Part shown: positions 32,672 through 41,305 of the stretch, one piece after another | How positions within the stretch are numbered: position 1 is the first letter of the stretch | Layout of the letters: each line of letters opens with the position of its first letter | From: Palsa-1447 sp964509885 | Lineage (GTDB): Bacteria; Verrucomicrobiota; Verrucomicrobiia; Opitutales; Opitutaceae | Length of the DNA: 64,000 bases | Assembly (NCBI GenBank): GCA_964509885.1 | Contig: CAZDZL010000004.1 | Location: 49,993 to 113,992 of the forward strand | Reading direction: 5' to 3' | The notes under the pieces: generated by a model | The model's database searches: none | Told to the model about the DNA's origin: nothing | Seen by the model: only the letters and a program-made list of their open reading frames with translations | Translations under genes and position numbers: made by a program

Positions 32672-32743
32672 GGGGCCAGCCTGCCCGCCCCTGCGAGGGA
32701 CCGTCAAGAACCCTCAGGCGGGCCGCGCCCTGTATCGGCTCGC

Positions 32744-34348
32744 ATGGGGGCTCCCCGTGCGTTGTCATGGCCGAAGGTGTCACGCAGCGCCCCCAACAAG
32801 GAAGAGTCCCCGGCGCCCGACCGGGTCCGGCGGGGCCTCATGGTCGGGCTTCCCGCCGTCGTCGCGCTCGCGTACGCTCTCGGGCACCTGAACTGGTACC
32901 TGGGCACGCCCCTCGGGCGGGTCCCCGTGCTCGACGAGCGGGAGAACATGGACCTGGCGGAGGCGATCTTCGGGGGGACCCTTCCCGCCCTGCCCTTCTA
33001 CCGGGCCCCCGGGTACGCGCTCCTGCTCGCGGGCCTCCGGCTTGCGGGCGTGCCCGCCTCCGGGCTTTTCAACGCGGCGCTGATGCTGGGCGTCGTGCTC
33101 CACGCGGCGGGCGCCGCGCTTGCCGCCCGCCTCGCGCAGCGCTGGTTCGGGGGCCGCGCGGCGCTCGCGGCGGGCCTCCTCTACGCCCTGGATCCCGTGC
33201 TGGTGCACTACGCGACCCAGGCGCTCGACGCCGAGCTGTCGCTCGTCCTCTTCCTCGGCGGCCTGAACAGCCTCGCCGCCGCGCTGGGCGATGGAGATCG
33301 GATCCGGCCGTGGGCGTCGGCCGGCCTCCTCTGGGCGGCGGCGGCGCTCGTTCGGCCGAACTTCCTGCTCGTCTGGCTGGTCGTCCCGTGCCTCGCGCTG
33401 GCCCGGCCCGGCCCGTGGAGGGCCCGCGCTCGGGTCCTGGCGGCCGCGCTCGCCGGCGTTCTCCTCTTCGGGGCCGCGTCGGCCTGGCAGAAGGGCGTGA
33501 GCGGCACCGCGGGATTCCTCCCGTGGCAGGGTCCCTACAACCTCTGGGCCGCGAACCGCCCCGGGGCGAACGGCCGGTACTACACGCAGCACGTCGCCCT
33601 TTCGCCGGAGCTTGCTCGGGGCAATCCCGCGCGGGCGGAGTCGATCTTCCTCTTCGTGCAGGAGACGGGGGGAACCCCCGACGACATCCCGGCCATGGGC
33701 GCCCACTGGCGCAGGAGGTTCCTGGGCGAGGTCGCCCACCATCCGCTCCGGTGGTCTGCGCTCATGGCGCGCAAGGCCTACGCGCTCGTGAACAACTGGG
33801 AGCAGTACAACAACAAGACCTACGCCTTCCACAAGGCGCTCTCGCCCTGGCTGCGCTGGAATCCCATCGGCTGGGGCGTGCTTCTCGTGCTTGCGGTCGG
33901 CGGCGCGGCGCGGCTCGCCGCCGAGTCCCCTCGCGCGGCGTTCGCGCTGGCCGCCGCGACGGCGGCATGCGCGGCGTCGATCCTTCTCTTCTTCGTGAGC
34001 GCGCGGTTCAGGCTCCCGCTGGCCGGCGTCTGCGCGGTGCTCGCCGGCGGCGCGCTCGGCGACCCCGGGTTCTGGAGGGGATGGCCCGCGGGCCGGCGCG
34101 CGGCGCTGGGCGCCTGCGCCGTGCTCGCCGGCGCGGTGGCCTTCTCGAGGATCGGGGCCGTCGCCGACTCATCGACCTTCGTCCAGGACCATGCCCTCCT
34201 CGCCCGCGCCGCGTTCACGGTGGGCGACGACGCGACGGCCCTCGCAGAGGCGAGGGAGGCCCTCAAGCTGCAGCCTTGGCACCCCGACGCGAAGGCCGTC
34301 GAGGCCGCGGCGCGCGCCGAGATCGCCAGGAAGGCGGCAGCGCCGTGA
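32744..34348 (+). CDS. GT-C-like membrane glycosyltransferase with C-terminal TPR
   Basis: A 534-residue protein with about ten membrane helices. After the first helix an acidic pair (VLDERENMDLAEAI, Asp64-Glu65) lies in the first outer loop, the place of the catalytic acid in GT39/GT83-type enzymes. Then comes YRAPGYALLLAGL, typical of the ArnT/PMT-like superfamily. The C-terminal ~60 residues (DHALLARAAFTVGDDATALA onward) resemble one TPR. Such enzymes transfer sugar from polyprenyl-phosphate donors outside the membrane. It begins a run of related genes and overlaps the next gene by 4 bases (GTGA). The exact family is uncertain. Confidence 0.72.
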   Translation: MGAPRALSWPKVSRSAPNKEESPAPDRVRRGLMVGLPAVVALAYALGHLNWYLGTPLGRVPVLDERENMDLAEAIFGGTLPALPFYRAPGYALLLAGLRLAGVPASGLFNAALMLGVVLHAAGAALAARLAQRWFGGRAALAAGLLYALDPVLVHYATQALDAELSLVLFLGGLNSLAAALGDGDRIRPWASAGLLWAAAALVRPNFLLVWLVVPCLALARPGPWRARARVLAAALAGVLLFGAASAWQKGVSGTAGFLPWQGPYNLWAANRPGANGRYYTQHVALSPELARGNPARAESIFLFVQETGGTPDDIPAMGAHWRRRFLGEVAHHPLRWSALMARKAYALVNNWEQYNNKTYAFHKALSPWLRWNPIGWGVLLVLAVGGAARLAAESPRAAFALAAATAACAASILLFFVSARFRLPLAGVCAVLAGGALGDPGFWRGWPAGRRAALGACAVLAGAVAFSRIGAVADSSTFVQDHALLARAAFTVGDDATALAEAREALKLQPWHPDAKAVEAAARAEIARKAAAP

Positions 34349-36267
34349 CTTCGCCGCAAGGACCAAAGCCCGGCCGCGCGGCCGTGTGGATCTCGCTCGC
34401 CCTCTGCTCGGCGGCCGCGTTCTGGGTCGCCGACGGCGTCGCGCCGTGGGGCGGCGAGCGCCTGGGGCTCTGGCACCACTACGAGTACATGGCCGAGGGC
34501 TTCCTCGCCGGCCACACGTACCTCTCCCTCGAGCCGGCCCCGGAGCTCGCGACGCTAAGGGACCCGTACGACCCCGCGGAGAACGCGCCGTACCGGCTCT
34601 GGGACGCGAGCCTGTACCACGGGAAATACTATCTCTACTACGGCCCCGCGCCCGCGGTCGCGCTGATGGTCCCGTGGCGGATCCTGACCGGCCACGCGCT
34701 CCCGCAGCGGATGGCCGTCGCCGTCTTCGCGGCGGCCGGCCTCGCGGCCCTCGCGCTTCTTCTTCTCGGGGTGCGCGCGGCGTGCTTCCCGGGCCTCTCC
34801 GGCCTGGGCCTCGGCGCCGTCCTCCTCACGGCGTTCCACGCCGCGTGGCTTCCGGTCATCCTCAGGAGGCCGGGAATCTGGGAGCTGCCCATCGTCTCCT
34901 CCGTCGCGTGCCTCTGGTGGGCGCTCTATTTCCTGTGGAAGTTCCACGCGTCGGGCGGCAAGTCCCGCTGGGCCGTCGGCATCGGGATAGCGCTCGCCCT
35001 CCTCATGGGCTGCCGCGTCACGTTTGTGTTCGCGGCGATGGTGATCGCCGCCCTGGCGCTCCTCTCCCGGGGCGGACCGAGTCCTTCGTGGAGCTCCCTG
35101 AGGCGGGGCCTGCCCGCGGCCGCCATCGCCTTTGCCGGCGGCATCGCGCTCCTCGCCTACAACCACGCGCGCTTCGGGCGGTGGCTCGAGTTCGGGCAAA
35201 GCTACCAGCTCTGGGGCATCGACTACCGGGGCATGCACCTCTTCAGCCCCCGTTTCCTCCTCTTCAACGCGCGCGCCTACCTCCTCTCGCTGCCCGAGTT
35301 CGGGCCTTATTTCCCCTTCCTGCACCCGCTCGGGGACTACGCGGCCCCCGAAGGGCATTTCGGCACCGAGGAGCTCTACGGCGTGCTGTTCATGATGCCC
35401 GTCCACCTTGCGGGGCTCGCGGCCCTCGCCTGGGCGTGGCGCCGCCGGCGCGAGGCGGGAACGGGCCCGACCTGTGTCCTGCTCGCCGCCGCGGCGGCGG
35501 CGAGCGCGCTGTCGCTTCTCTATCTTTCCTGCTTCGCGGGCCTCTGCTCGCGCTACATGACCGAGCTCCTGGCGGGCTGGACCGTCGTCACCTCCGTCGG
35601 CCTCATGGCCGTATTCGCACCCGGCGACGGGCCGCGGCCGGGGCGGGCCGTGCGCGTCCTCGCGGCCGCGGCGGCGTGCTGGACGATCGCCTGCGTGTGG
35701 CTCGCGTCCGCGGAGTTCCGGGGGTTCATGAGGCAGACGAACCCCGCGACCTACCGGGCCGTGGCGCACGCTCTGGACTATCCCAGCGAATGGTGGATCC
35801 GCTCGCGGGGGATCCGCTTCGCGCCCATCGACCTCGACGTCGTCGTCCCGCCCCCGCCGTCCGCCGGCGCCTCCGTCCTCGTCGCGAGCGGCTTCCAGGA
35901 CATGGCCAACCGGCTCGTGATCGAGCGCACGGGCGCTGAGCGCGTGCGGATGGTCCTGAAGAAGAACGAGGACGTGGTCCTTGAGGTCGGCCCCGTCCCC
36001 ACTCGCTCGGGCAGGCTCCGCGTGCGGCTCGCGGCGCCCTGGCTCTATCCGCCCCCAGAGCACCCGTATTGGGACGCGTACGGGGACCCGGAAGCCAGGC
36101 GCAAGCTCCAGACCCTCTTCGCCCTCGACTGGGGCCTCGGCCCCCAGTCCGTGATCTCTGGGCAGTGCTTCGACGCCTCGGGCTTCGACCCTGCCATCCG
36201 CTGGGACTCCGGTCCCGACCCGGGCTCGCCCTTCGTCGCCTCCGCCAGCCTTGCGCCGCAGCCCTGA
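34345..36267 (+). CDS. Polytopic GT-C-like membrane protein
   Basis: A 640-residue protein with about eleven helices, followed by a soluble C-terminal domain (~500-640). Its start is a GTG overlapping the previous stop. The N-terminal loop YEYMAEGFLAGHTYLSLEPA and the stretch LYHGKYYLYYGPAPAVALMVP closely match the convergent gene at 36281-38245 (NLVVEGFRSGHVWM, FKGHLYAYFGVTPAVILFWP). The two are therefore paralogues. The first-loop Glu may be catalytic. No experimental family name is known to me; the role as a glycosyltransferase rests on topology and neighbourhood. Confidence 0.68.
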   Translation: MTSPQGPKPGRAAVWISLALCSAAAFWVADGVAPWGGERLGLWHHYEYMAEGFLAGHTYLSLEPAPELATLRDPYDPAENAPYRLWDASLYHGKYYLYYGPAPAVALMVPWRILTGHALPQRMAVAVFAAAGLAALALLLLGVRAACFPGLSGLGLGAVLLTAFHAAWLPVILRRPGIWELPIVSSVACLWWALYFLWKFHASGGKSRWAVGIGIALALLMGCRVTFVFAAMVIAALALLSRGGPSPSWSSLRRGLPAAAIAFAGGIALLAYNHARFGRWLEFGQSYQLWGIDYRGMHLFSPRFLLFNARAYLLSLPEFGPYFPFLHPLGDYAAPEGHFGTEELYGVLFMMPVHLAGLAALAWAWRRRREAGTGPTCVLLAAAAAASALSLLYLSCFAGLCSRYMTELLAGWTVVTSVGLMAVFAPGDGPRPGRAVRVLAAAAACWTIACVWLASAEFRGFMRQTNPATYRAVAHALDYPSEWWIRSRGIRFAPIDLDVVVPPPPSAGASVLVASGFQDMANRLVIERTGAERVRMVLKKNEDVVLEVGPVPTRSGRLRVRLAAPWLYPPPEHPYWDAYGDPEARRKLQTLFALDWGLGPQSVISGQCFDASGFDPAIRWDSGPDPGSPFVASASLAPQP

Positions 36268-36280
36268 TCGGGTCCCCGGC

Positions 36281-38245
36281 TCAGGGTTTCGACCCGGGCT
36301 GCTGGGCGGCCTCGAACGCGCGGAGATTGTCGCGGGCCCCCATGAGGGTCGGGTCGATGCGCACGGCCGCCCTTGCGTGCTCGACGGCCTCGCCCAAGCG
36401 GCCCAGCCGGAAGAGCGCCACGGCGAGGTCGGACTCCGCCTCGGCGTCAAACGGGTCGAGCCCCGCGGCAAATCGGAGGGCGTCTGCGGCCTCGCCGAAC
36501 CGCCCCTCGGCGAGGTAGGCCCGCCCCAGGTTGACGTGCGCTGCCGCGAGCCCGGGCTCATCGGTCACGGAAGATTTCAAATACTCAATGCCCTCCTTGC
36601 GCCGGCCCCGGTCTATCAGGGCCGAGCCGATCAGCATCTCGGCCTGGCCCCGGAAATCCGGGTTTATCCGGCATACCCGGTTGTAGACGGCGACCCCCTC
36701 GGCGATGCGGCCCGAGGCGAGGGCGGCCATCCCCCGCTCCGCTCCGGCGTAGAAGCTGCACAGGGCCACGGCCAGCAGCCAGCCGACGGCGACCGAGAAT
36801 GCGAGGGCGCAGTGGACCGCGGCGCGGAGGACGGCCGAGAGCGGGGAACCGGACAGGGCCGCCTGCGGCGGGGAGAGGTCCTCCTCGCCCGGGTCGAGCG
36901 CCCCGCCGAGCATCCGCTCCGCGCCAAGGAACCCGAGGAGGGCGAGGAGCGCCAGGGCCGGGATGAAATCGAGGAGGTAGCGGCTCGTCGCCCCGGCGTA
37001 GCAGCAGATCGGCACGGCGCCCGCCAGGAAGAGGATGAGGAGCGCCGCCGAGAAACCGCGAAGCGGCCGGCCGCGGCCCCCGATCCACGCCAGGGGCGCC
37101 AGCGCGGCCGCGAGGAGGATGGGGAGGCTGGCCAGCGTCCCGAAGAAGAACTCGATCGGAAGGTGCCCGGGTGAAAGCGCCGGGGCCACGGGCTCCCACA
37201 CGAACGGGAAGTCCCGGTGCCAGCGAAGGGGCTCCAGGAAATAGAGGCGGACGTTGTCCCAGGCGAAGCGCAGCGCAAAGGACTTCGTCCCGTAGACGTT
37301 GTTGCCGGAGAGCTGGTAGTCGTGGCCGAACTGCAGCGGATCGCCGAAGCGCGAGTAATTGTAGGCGGCGAGGCCCGCTCCCACGGCCGAGATCGGAAGG
37401 AGCGCCGCCAGGAACTGCCGGAGCCACGGCGCATGCCTCCCCTCGCGGAGGCCGGACCGGAAGGTGGCGAGCGCCGGCAGGAAAAGGATGACGGAGCCGA
37501 AGAGCAGGGACGGCCTCGCGCCCACCGCGAGGCCGAAGGCGAGGCTCGCCGCGGCGATCCACAGGCATTTCCCGCCGGGCCTGTGCCATGCGTTCCAGAG
37601 CGCGGCCAGGGAAAGCATCGCGAGCGCGAAGCCGCAGCTTATCGACACCTCGTAGAGGCCGGGGCGCACAAGGAAGACCGGCAGCGTGGTGACCGATCCC
37701 AGGAGGAGCGCGATCGCCGCCCCGGCCCAGGAGCGCACGCGCGGGAAGTAGCGGCGCCAGGCCGCCACCGCGAGGCCGACGGCCACGGCGTAACCGAGGA
37801 CGCCGAAGCCGAAGACCGCGATCGCCTGGTGGAGCGGGTGCCCGGTCAGCGCGCGGTAGGGCCAGAAGAGGATGACGGCCGGCGTGACGCCAAAGTAGGC
37901 ATAGAGGTGCCCCTTGAAGTAGCTGAGGTCCACGAGGCCCCAGGGCGGTGCGAGGTACGGGCGGTAGGCCGCGAACGCGTAGGGATTGGCGGCGCTCGCC
38001 AGGCCCGGCGGCGCCTCCTTCGCCATCCAGACGTGCCCCGAGCGGAAGCCCTCGACGACCAGGTTGTAAGGCTCCCCGGAGGCCGGCCCGGACCACGCGT
38101 AGGAGCGGCTGGAGAGGAGCAGCGCCGCGAACCCGGCGACGACCATGGCGCACGCGGCGGCGAGCGGGAGGAGGTTCTGCGAACGGGAAGCCGCTGGGGC
38201 GCTCACCTCAGGAGGAGTGGACCGTATCGGGGCCCATCTCAACAT
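36281..38245 (-). CDS. Polytopic GT-C-like membrane protein with TPR domain
   Basis: A 654-residue paralogue of the previous gene, transcribed toward it with 13 bases between the stops. About eleven helices cover residues 25-490, with the shared loop NLVVEGFRSGHVWMAKEA and FKGHLYAYFGVTPAVI. The C-terminal ~150 residues hold three to four TPRs (HVNLGRAYLAEGRFGEAADA and following), a protein-interaction module the paralogue lacks. A gene-fusion event or loss is implied. The start at 38245 leaves 6 bases before the GNAT stop, so both may be on one transcript. Confidence 0.7.
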   Translation of the reverse strand: MLRWAPIRSTPPEVSAPAASRSQNLLPLAAACAMVVAGFAALLLSSRSYAWSGPASGEPYNLVVEGFRSGHVWMAKEAPPGLASAANPYAFAAYRPYLAPPWGLVDLSYFKGHLYAYFGVTPAVILFWPYRALTGHPLHQAIAVFGFGVLGYAVAVGLAVAAWRRYFPRVRSWAGAAIALLLGSVTTLPVFLVRPGLYEVSISCGFALAMLSLAALWNAWHRPGGKCLWIAAASLAFGLAVGARPSLLFGSVILFLPALATFRSGLREGRHAPWLRQFLAALLPISAVGAGLAAYNYSRFGDPLQFGHDYQLSGNNVYGTKSFALRFAWDNVRLYFLEPLRWHRDFPFVWEPVAPALSPGHLPIEFFFGTLASLPILLAAALAPLAWIGGRGRPLRGFSAALLILFLAGAVPICCYAGATSRYLLDFIPALALLALLGFLGAERMLGGALDPGEEDLSPPQAALSGSPLSAVLRAAVHCALAFSVAVGWLLAVALCSFYAGAERGMAALASGRIAEGVAVYNRVCRINPDFRGQAEMLIGSALIDRGRRKEGIEYLKSSVTDEPGLAAAHVNLGRAYLAEGRFGEAADALRFAAGLDPFDAEAESDLAVALFRLGRLGEAVEHARAAVRIDPTLMGARDNLRAFEAAQQPGSKP

Positions 38246-38251
38246 GGGATT

Positions 38252-38770
38252 TCAGGGAGGGCCGGCTGCCGGCAAGCGGACCTCGTATTCGTACCTGGAA
38301 ACGAAATAGGGCCCGACCTGCCTCTCGCTGTGGTGCTGGAACCCAAAGTCCTCATAGACCGCGCGCAGCTGCGGGCGCGAGGCGGGGCAGGCCAGGCGCA
38401 GGTACCGGCGGCCGAGCTCGCTGGCCCTCGCCGCGGCGGTGGCCAGGAGCGCCGACGAAAGGCCCTTCCCTGCCAAGCGCCGGCGCACGGCCATGCGGTG
38501 GACATAGGCCGCGTCCCTCTCTCGCACCTCGGGCCAGAAGACCGGGTCCTCGAGCTGGAACCGCAGGACGCCCCCGAGTTCGCCCGATATCTCCCCTATC
38601 AGGTAGCAACCCGCGTCCACGTCGGCACGGATGGCCACCGAATCGATCTCGCCGGCCTCCCACAGCGGCATCGAGGCCTCGCTCAGCCAACCGACGGCCT
38701 CGTGGAGGATTTCGGCCACCGCGGTGGCGTCCCCGGGGGCCGCCTGCCGAATCCTTGTGTCTTCGTTCAT
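38252..38770 (-). CDS. GNAT-family N-acetyltransferase
   Basis: A 172-residue acetyltransferase that would move an acetyl group from acetyl-CoA to an amine. Acetyl-CoA binding is indicated by VHRMAVRRRLAGKGLSSALL (motif A with the R/Q-x-x-G-x-G/A form). Motif B is near LRAVYEDFGFQHHSERQ. Residues ~1-60 form the usual N-terminal strand-helix part (TAVAEILHEAVGWLSEASMP). The start at 38770 (MNEDTRIRQAA) fits; other in-frame Met codons are further upstream. The acceptor is unknown, but its location between sugar-enzyme genes might hint at amino-sugar or envelope modification. Confidence 0.85.
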   Translation of the reverse strand: MNEDTRIRQAAPGDATAVAEILHEAVGWLSEASMPLWEAGEIDSVAIRADVDAGCYLIGEISGELGGVLRFQLEDPVFWPEVRERDAAYVHRMAVRRRLAGKGLSSALLATAAARASELGRRYLRLACPASRPQLRAVYEDFGFQHHSERQVGPYFVSRYEYEVRLPAAGPP

Positions 38771-38900
38771 TGTTCGAGGCGGCGTCCCATTGTCCATCGA
38801 CCGCTCTTCCGGGCCAACTGTCAAGGGTGGCGCGCCCGGCACCGCCAGATATAAGCTTCCGTTGGCCGCGGGCGCATTCCATTCTTCCCGCCTCCAGCGA

Positions 38901-39587
38901 ATGAAGCTCTCGATCGTCATCCCCTGCTACAACGAGGCCAAGACCATCCGGACCCTCGTCGAGCGCGTCCGCAGCTCCCCCTATCCCGACAAGGAGATCA
39001 TCATCGTCGACGACTGCTCCCGGGACGGGACACGCGACGTCCTGCGCACCCAGATCGAGCCGCTGGTCGACAAGATCCTCTACCACGAGGTGAACCAGGG
39101 AAAGGGCGCCGCGCTGCGGACGGGCTTCGCGGCCGCGACCGGCGACGCGGTGATCGTCCAGGACGCCGACCTCGAGTACGACCCCAACGAGTACCCGAAG
39201 CTCATGCGGCCCATCCTCGAGGGGAAGGCGGACGTGGTCTTCGGGTCGCGCTTCATGGGGGGCGAGGCCCACCGCGTCCACTTCTTCTGGCACATGGTGG
39301 GAAACAAGTTCCTCACGCTCCTCTCCAACATGTTCACGAACCTGAACCTCACGGACATGGAGACCTGCTACAAGGTGTTCCGCCGGGACGTGCTGCAGAG
39401 GATCACGATCGAGGAGAACCGCTTCGGCTTCGAGCCCGAGATCACCGCCAAGGTCTCGAAGCTGAACGTCATCATCTTCGAGATCGGCATCAGCTACTAC
39501 GGCCGCTCGTACGCGGAGGGAAAGAAGATCGGCTGGCGCGACGGGTTCAGGGCCCTCTGGGCCATCCTGAAGTACAACATCACCTAG
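38901..39587 (+). CDS. GT2 family, dolichyl-phosphate-mannose-synthase-like
   Basis: A 228-residue soluble glycosyltransferase family 2 enzyme. The nucleotide-sugar fold starts MKLSIVIPCYNEAKTIRTLV, with IIIVDDCSRDGT and the metal-binding DAD in VIVQDADLEYDP. GSRFMGG and the DMETCYKVFRRD segment match DPM1-like enzymes, which make polyprenyl-phosphate-linked mannose or glucose from the NDP-sugar. It lacks C-terminal membrane helices. Its product is the usual donor for GT-C enzymes, which surround it. The stop overlaps the convergent 39584-41203 gene by 4 bases. Confidence 0.9.
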   Translation: MKLSIVIPCYNEAKTIRTLVERVRSSPYPDKEIIIVDDCSRDGTRDVLRTQIEPLVDKILYHEVNQGKGAALRTGFAAATGDAVIVQDADLEYDPNEYPKLMRPILEGKADVVFGSRFMGGEAHRVHFFWHMVGNKFLTLLSNMFTNLNLTDMETCYKVFRRDVLQRITIEENRFGFEPEITAKVSKLNVIIFEIGISYYGRSYAEGKKIGWRDGFRALWAILKYNIT

Positions 39588-41203
39588 CGCGCGGCGGGCG
39601 CGGCCGCCTTCACGCGCGCGAGGCCGGCCCTCGCCTCGGCGCGCCCGGGATCGAGCCGGACCGCTTCGCTGTACTGGGCCATGGCCTCGGCGCGGCGCCC
39701 GGTCCTCTCCAGGGCGAGGCCGATGTCGAAGTGGAGCGGCGCAGAGTCCGGGATCGGCGGCACGATCCCGCGGTACTCCCTGAGCGCGTCGCCGACCCGC
39801 CCCATGCGGTAGAGCTCCTGCCCCAGGAGCATGTGGGCCCTGTAGTCGCCGGGGTCGAGGCGGACCGCCTCCCCGAACTGCACCGCGGCCTCCGCGTGGC
39901 GCCCCTCGCCGGCAAGCGCCTGCGCGAGCGCCAGGCGCGCGCGCGGATTGGCGGGGCGCCTCCGCACCGTGTCGCCCCACAGGGCGGTCTCGCTGCGGTA
40001 GTCGTCGTTCCTGAGGAAGGCGCCCGTGCCGAGAGCAAGCGCCGCGGCGAGGAGGAGCGGGAGGCTGCGGGGCCCGAGCCAGGCCCACGCCCCGGCGACA
40101 AGGAGCGCCATCACCGCGGCGAGCGGAAGGTACATCCGGTGCTCGGCCATCGGCTGGAAGGCCACCGGCACGACGCTCGAGGCCGGCGCAAGGGCGAGGA
40201 AAAACCAGGCGCCCGCGAAGCCGAGGGCGCTGCGCCTCCAGAAGGCCGCAGCCGTGGCCGCCGCCGCGGGGGCGAGGAGGCACGCCCACGGCAGCGCGCT
40301 CCGGATCCCGGGGACAAGGTCGGTTCCGTAGTCAAAGGCGAGCGGGAAGGGCCAGAGGGAGAGCAGGACGTAGTGGCCCACGACCCAGCACTCCGTGAGG
40401 CCGTACGACCACCACGAGTACCCGAGGCCGAAACCCACGCCGCGACCGCCCAGCCCGGCGCAGAGGAAGCCCAGCAGGATCCACGTCGAGGCGAGACCCG
40501 CGTAGAGCTTCCAGCGCTCGCGCAGGGCCTCGCGGAAGCTGCCCGCCACGAACGTCCGGTCGTAGGCGAGCACGGCGACGGGCGCCGTCACCATCGCCTC
40601 CTTGGTCGCCATGCCGAGCGCGCAGGCTACCACCGCGAGCAGGCGCCACGCGCGCGGCTCCGGCGTCTGGGCTCCCCTGATGAAGGCGTAGAGCGTCAGG
40701 AGATAGAGGAGCCCCATGAGCGACTCCGAGCGCTGGACCACGTAGGTCACCGCCTCGGTCTGGAGCGGGTGCACGGCCCAAAGCAGCGCGACGGCGAACG
40801 CGGGCAGGATCCGGTCGCGCTCGGAGGGAAACCGCGCCGGGCGGTAGGCCAGCGTCCGCGAGACGATGCCGAGGAGCGCGAGCGCCGCCGCGGCATGGAT
40901 GGCAATGTTCAGGGCGTGGTAGCTCCACGGGTCGTCCCCGCTGATCGCGTGGTTTACCGCGAGGGTCAGGCTGAGGAGCGGCCGGCCGCGGACCCACGCG
41001 TCCGGGGGGAAGAGCACGGCTCCCAGGGAACCCAGGTGGCGGATCGACGGGTTGTCGGTGATCCAGACGCGGTCGTCGTAGACCAGGGGCACGGAGAGCG
41101 TGCCCCGGTAGACGGCCGCGACGGCGAGCACGATCCCGAGGGCGGCCGCCGCCCTGGGCGACACGCCGGGGGCGCGTGTGTCCCGGCTCACGGACGGGTG
41201 CAT
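39584..41203 (-). CDS. TMTC-like membrane protein with C-terminal TPRs
   Basis: A 539-residue protein with ~10 helices and three or four TPRs at the end (ANPRARLALAQALAGEGRHA, then YRAHMLLGQELYRMGR). The first outer loop has VYDDRVWITDNPSIRHLG, the TMTC/DUF1736-like acidic motif. The segment ASSVVPVAFQPMAEHRMYLP is nearly the same in the gene at 60367 (PTSSVVPIALEPIGEHRMYL), so the two are paralogues. TMTC proteins in animals O-mannosylate cadherins using a lipid-linked donor; a bacterial glycosyltransferase role is inferred. Confidence 0.8.
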   Translation of the reverse strand: MHPSVSRDTRAPGVSPRAAAALGIVLAVAAVYRGTLSVPLVYDDRVWITDNPSIRHLGSLGAVLFPPDAWVRGRPLLSLTLAVNHAISGDDPWSYHALNIAIHAAAALALLGIVSRTLAYRPARFPSERDRILPAFAVALLWAVHPLQTEAVTYVVQRSESLMGLLYLLTLYAFIRGAQTPEPRAWRLLAVVACALGMATKEAMVTAPVAVLAYDRTFVAGSFREALRERWKLYAGLASTWILLGFLCAGLGGRGVGFGLGYSWWSYGLTECWVVGHYVLLSLWPFPLAFDYGTDLVPGIRSALPWACLLAPAAAATAAAFWRRSALGFAGAWFFLALAPASSVVPVAFQPMAEHRMYLPLAAVMALLVAGAWAWLGPRSLPLLLAAALALGTGAFLRNDDYRSETALWGDTVRRRPANPRARLALAQALAGEGRHAEAAVQFGEAVRLDPGDYRAHMLLGQELYRMGRVGDALREYRGIVPPIPDSAPLHFDIGLALERTGRRAEAMAQYSEAVRLDPGRAEARAGLARVKAAAPAAR

Positions 41204-41305
41204 GCTGGGGCCATCGCGGGCCGGAGGCTACCTCCCGGCGCAAACGCCCCGCGAGGACATTATTGCCATCGCAGCCGTCCTGGAGTGCCCTGAGGTCAGC
41301 CCCTC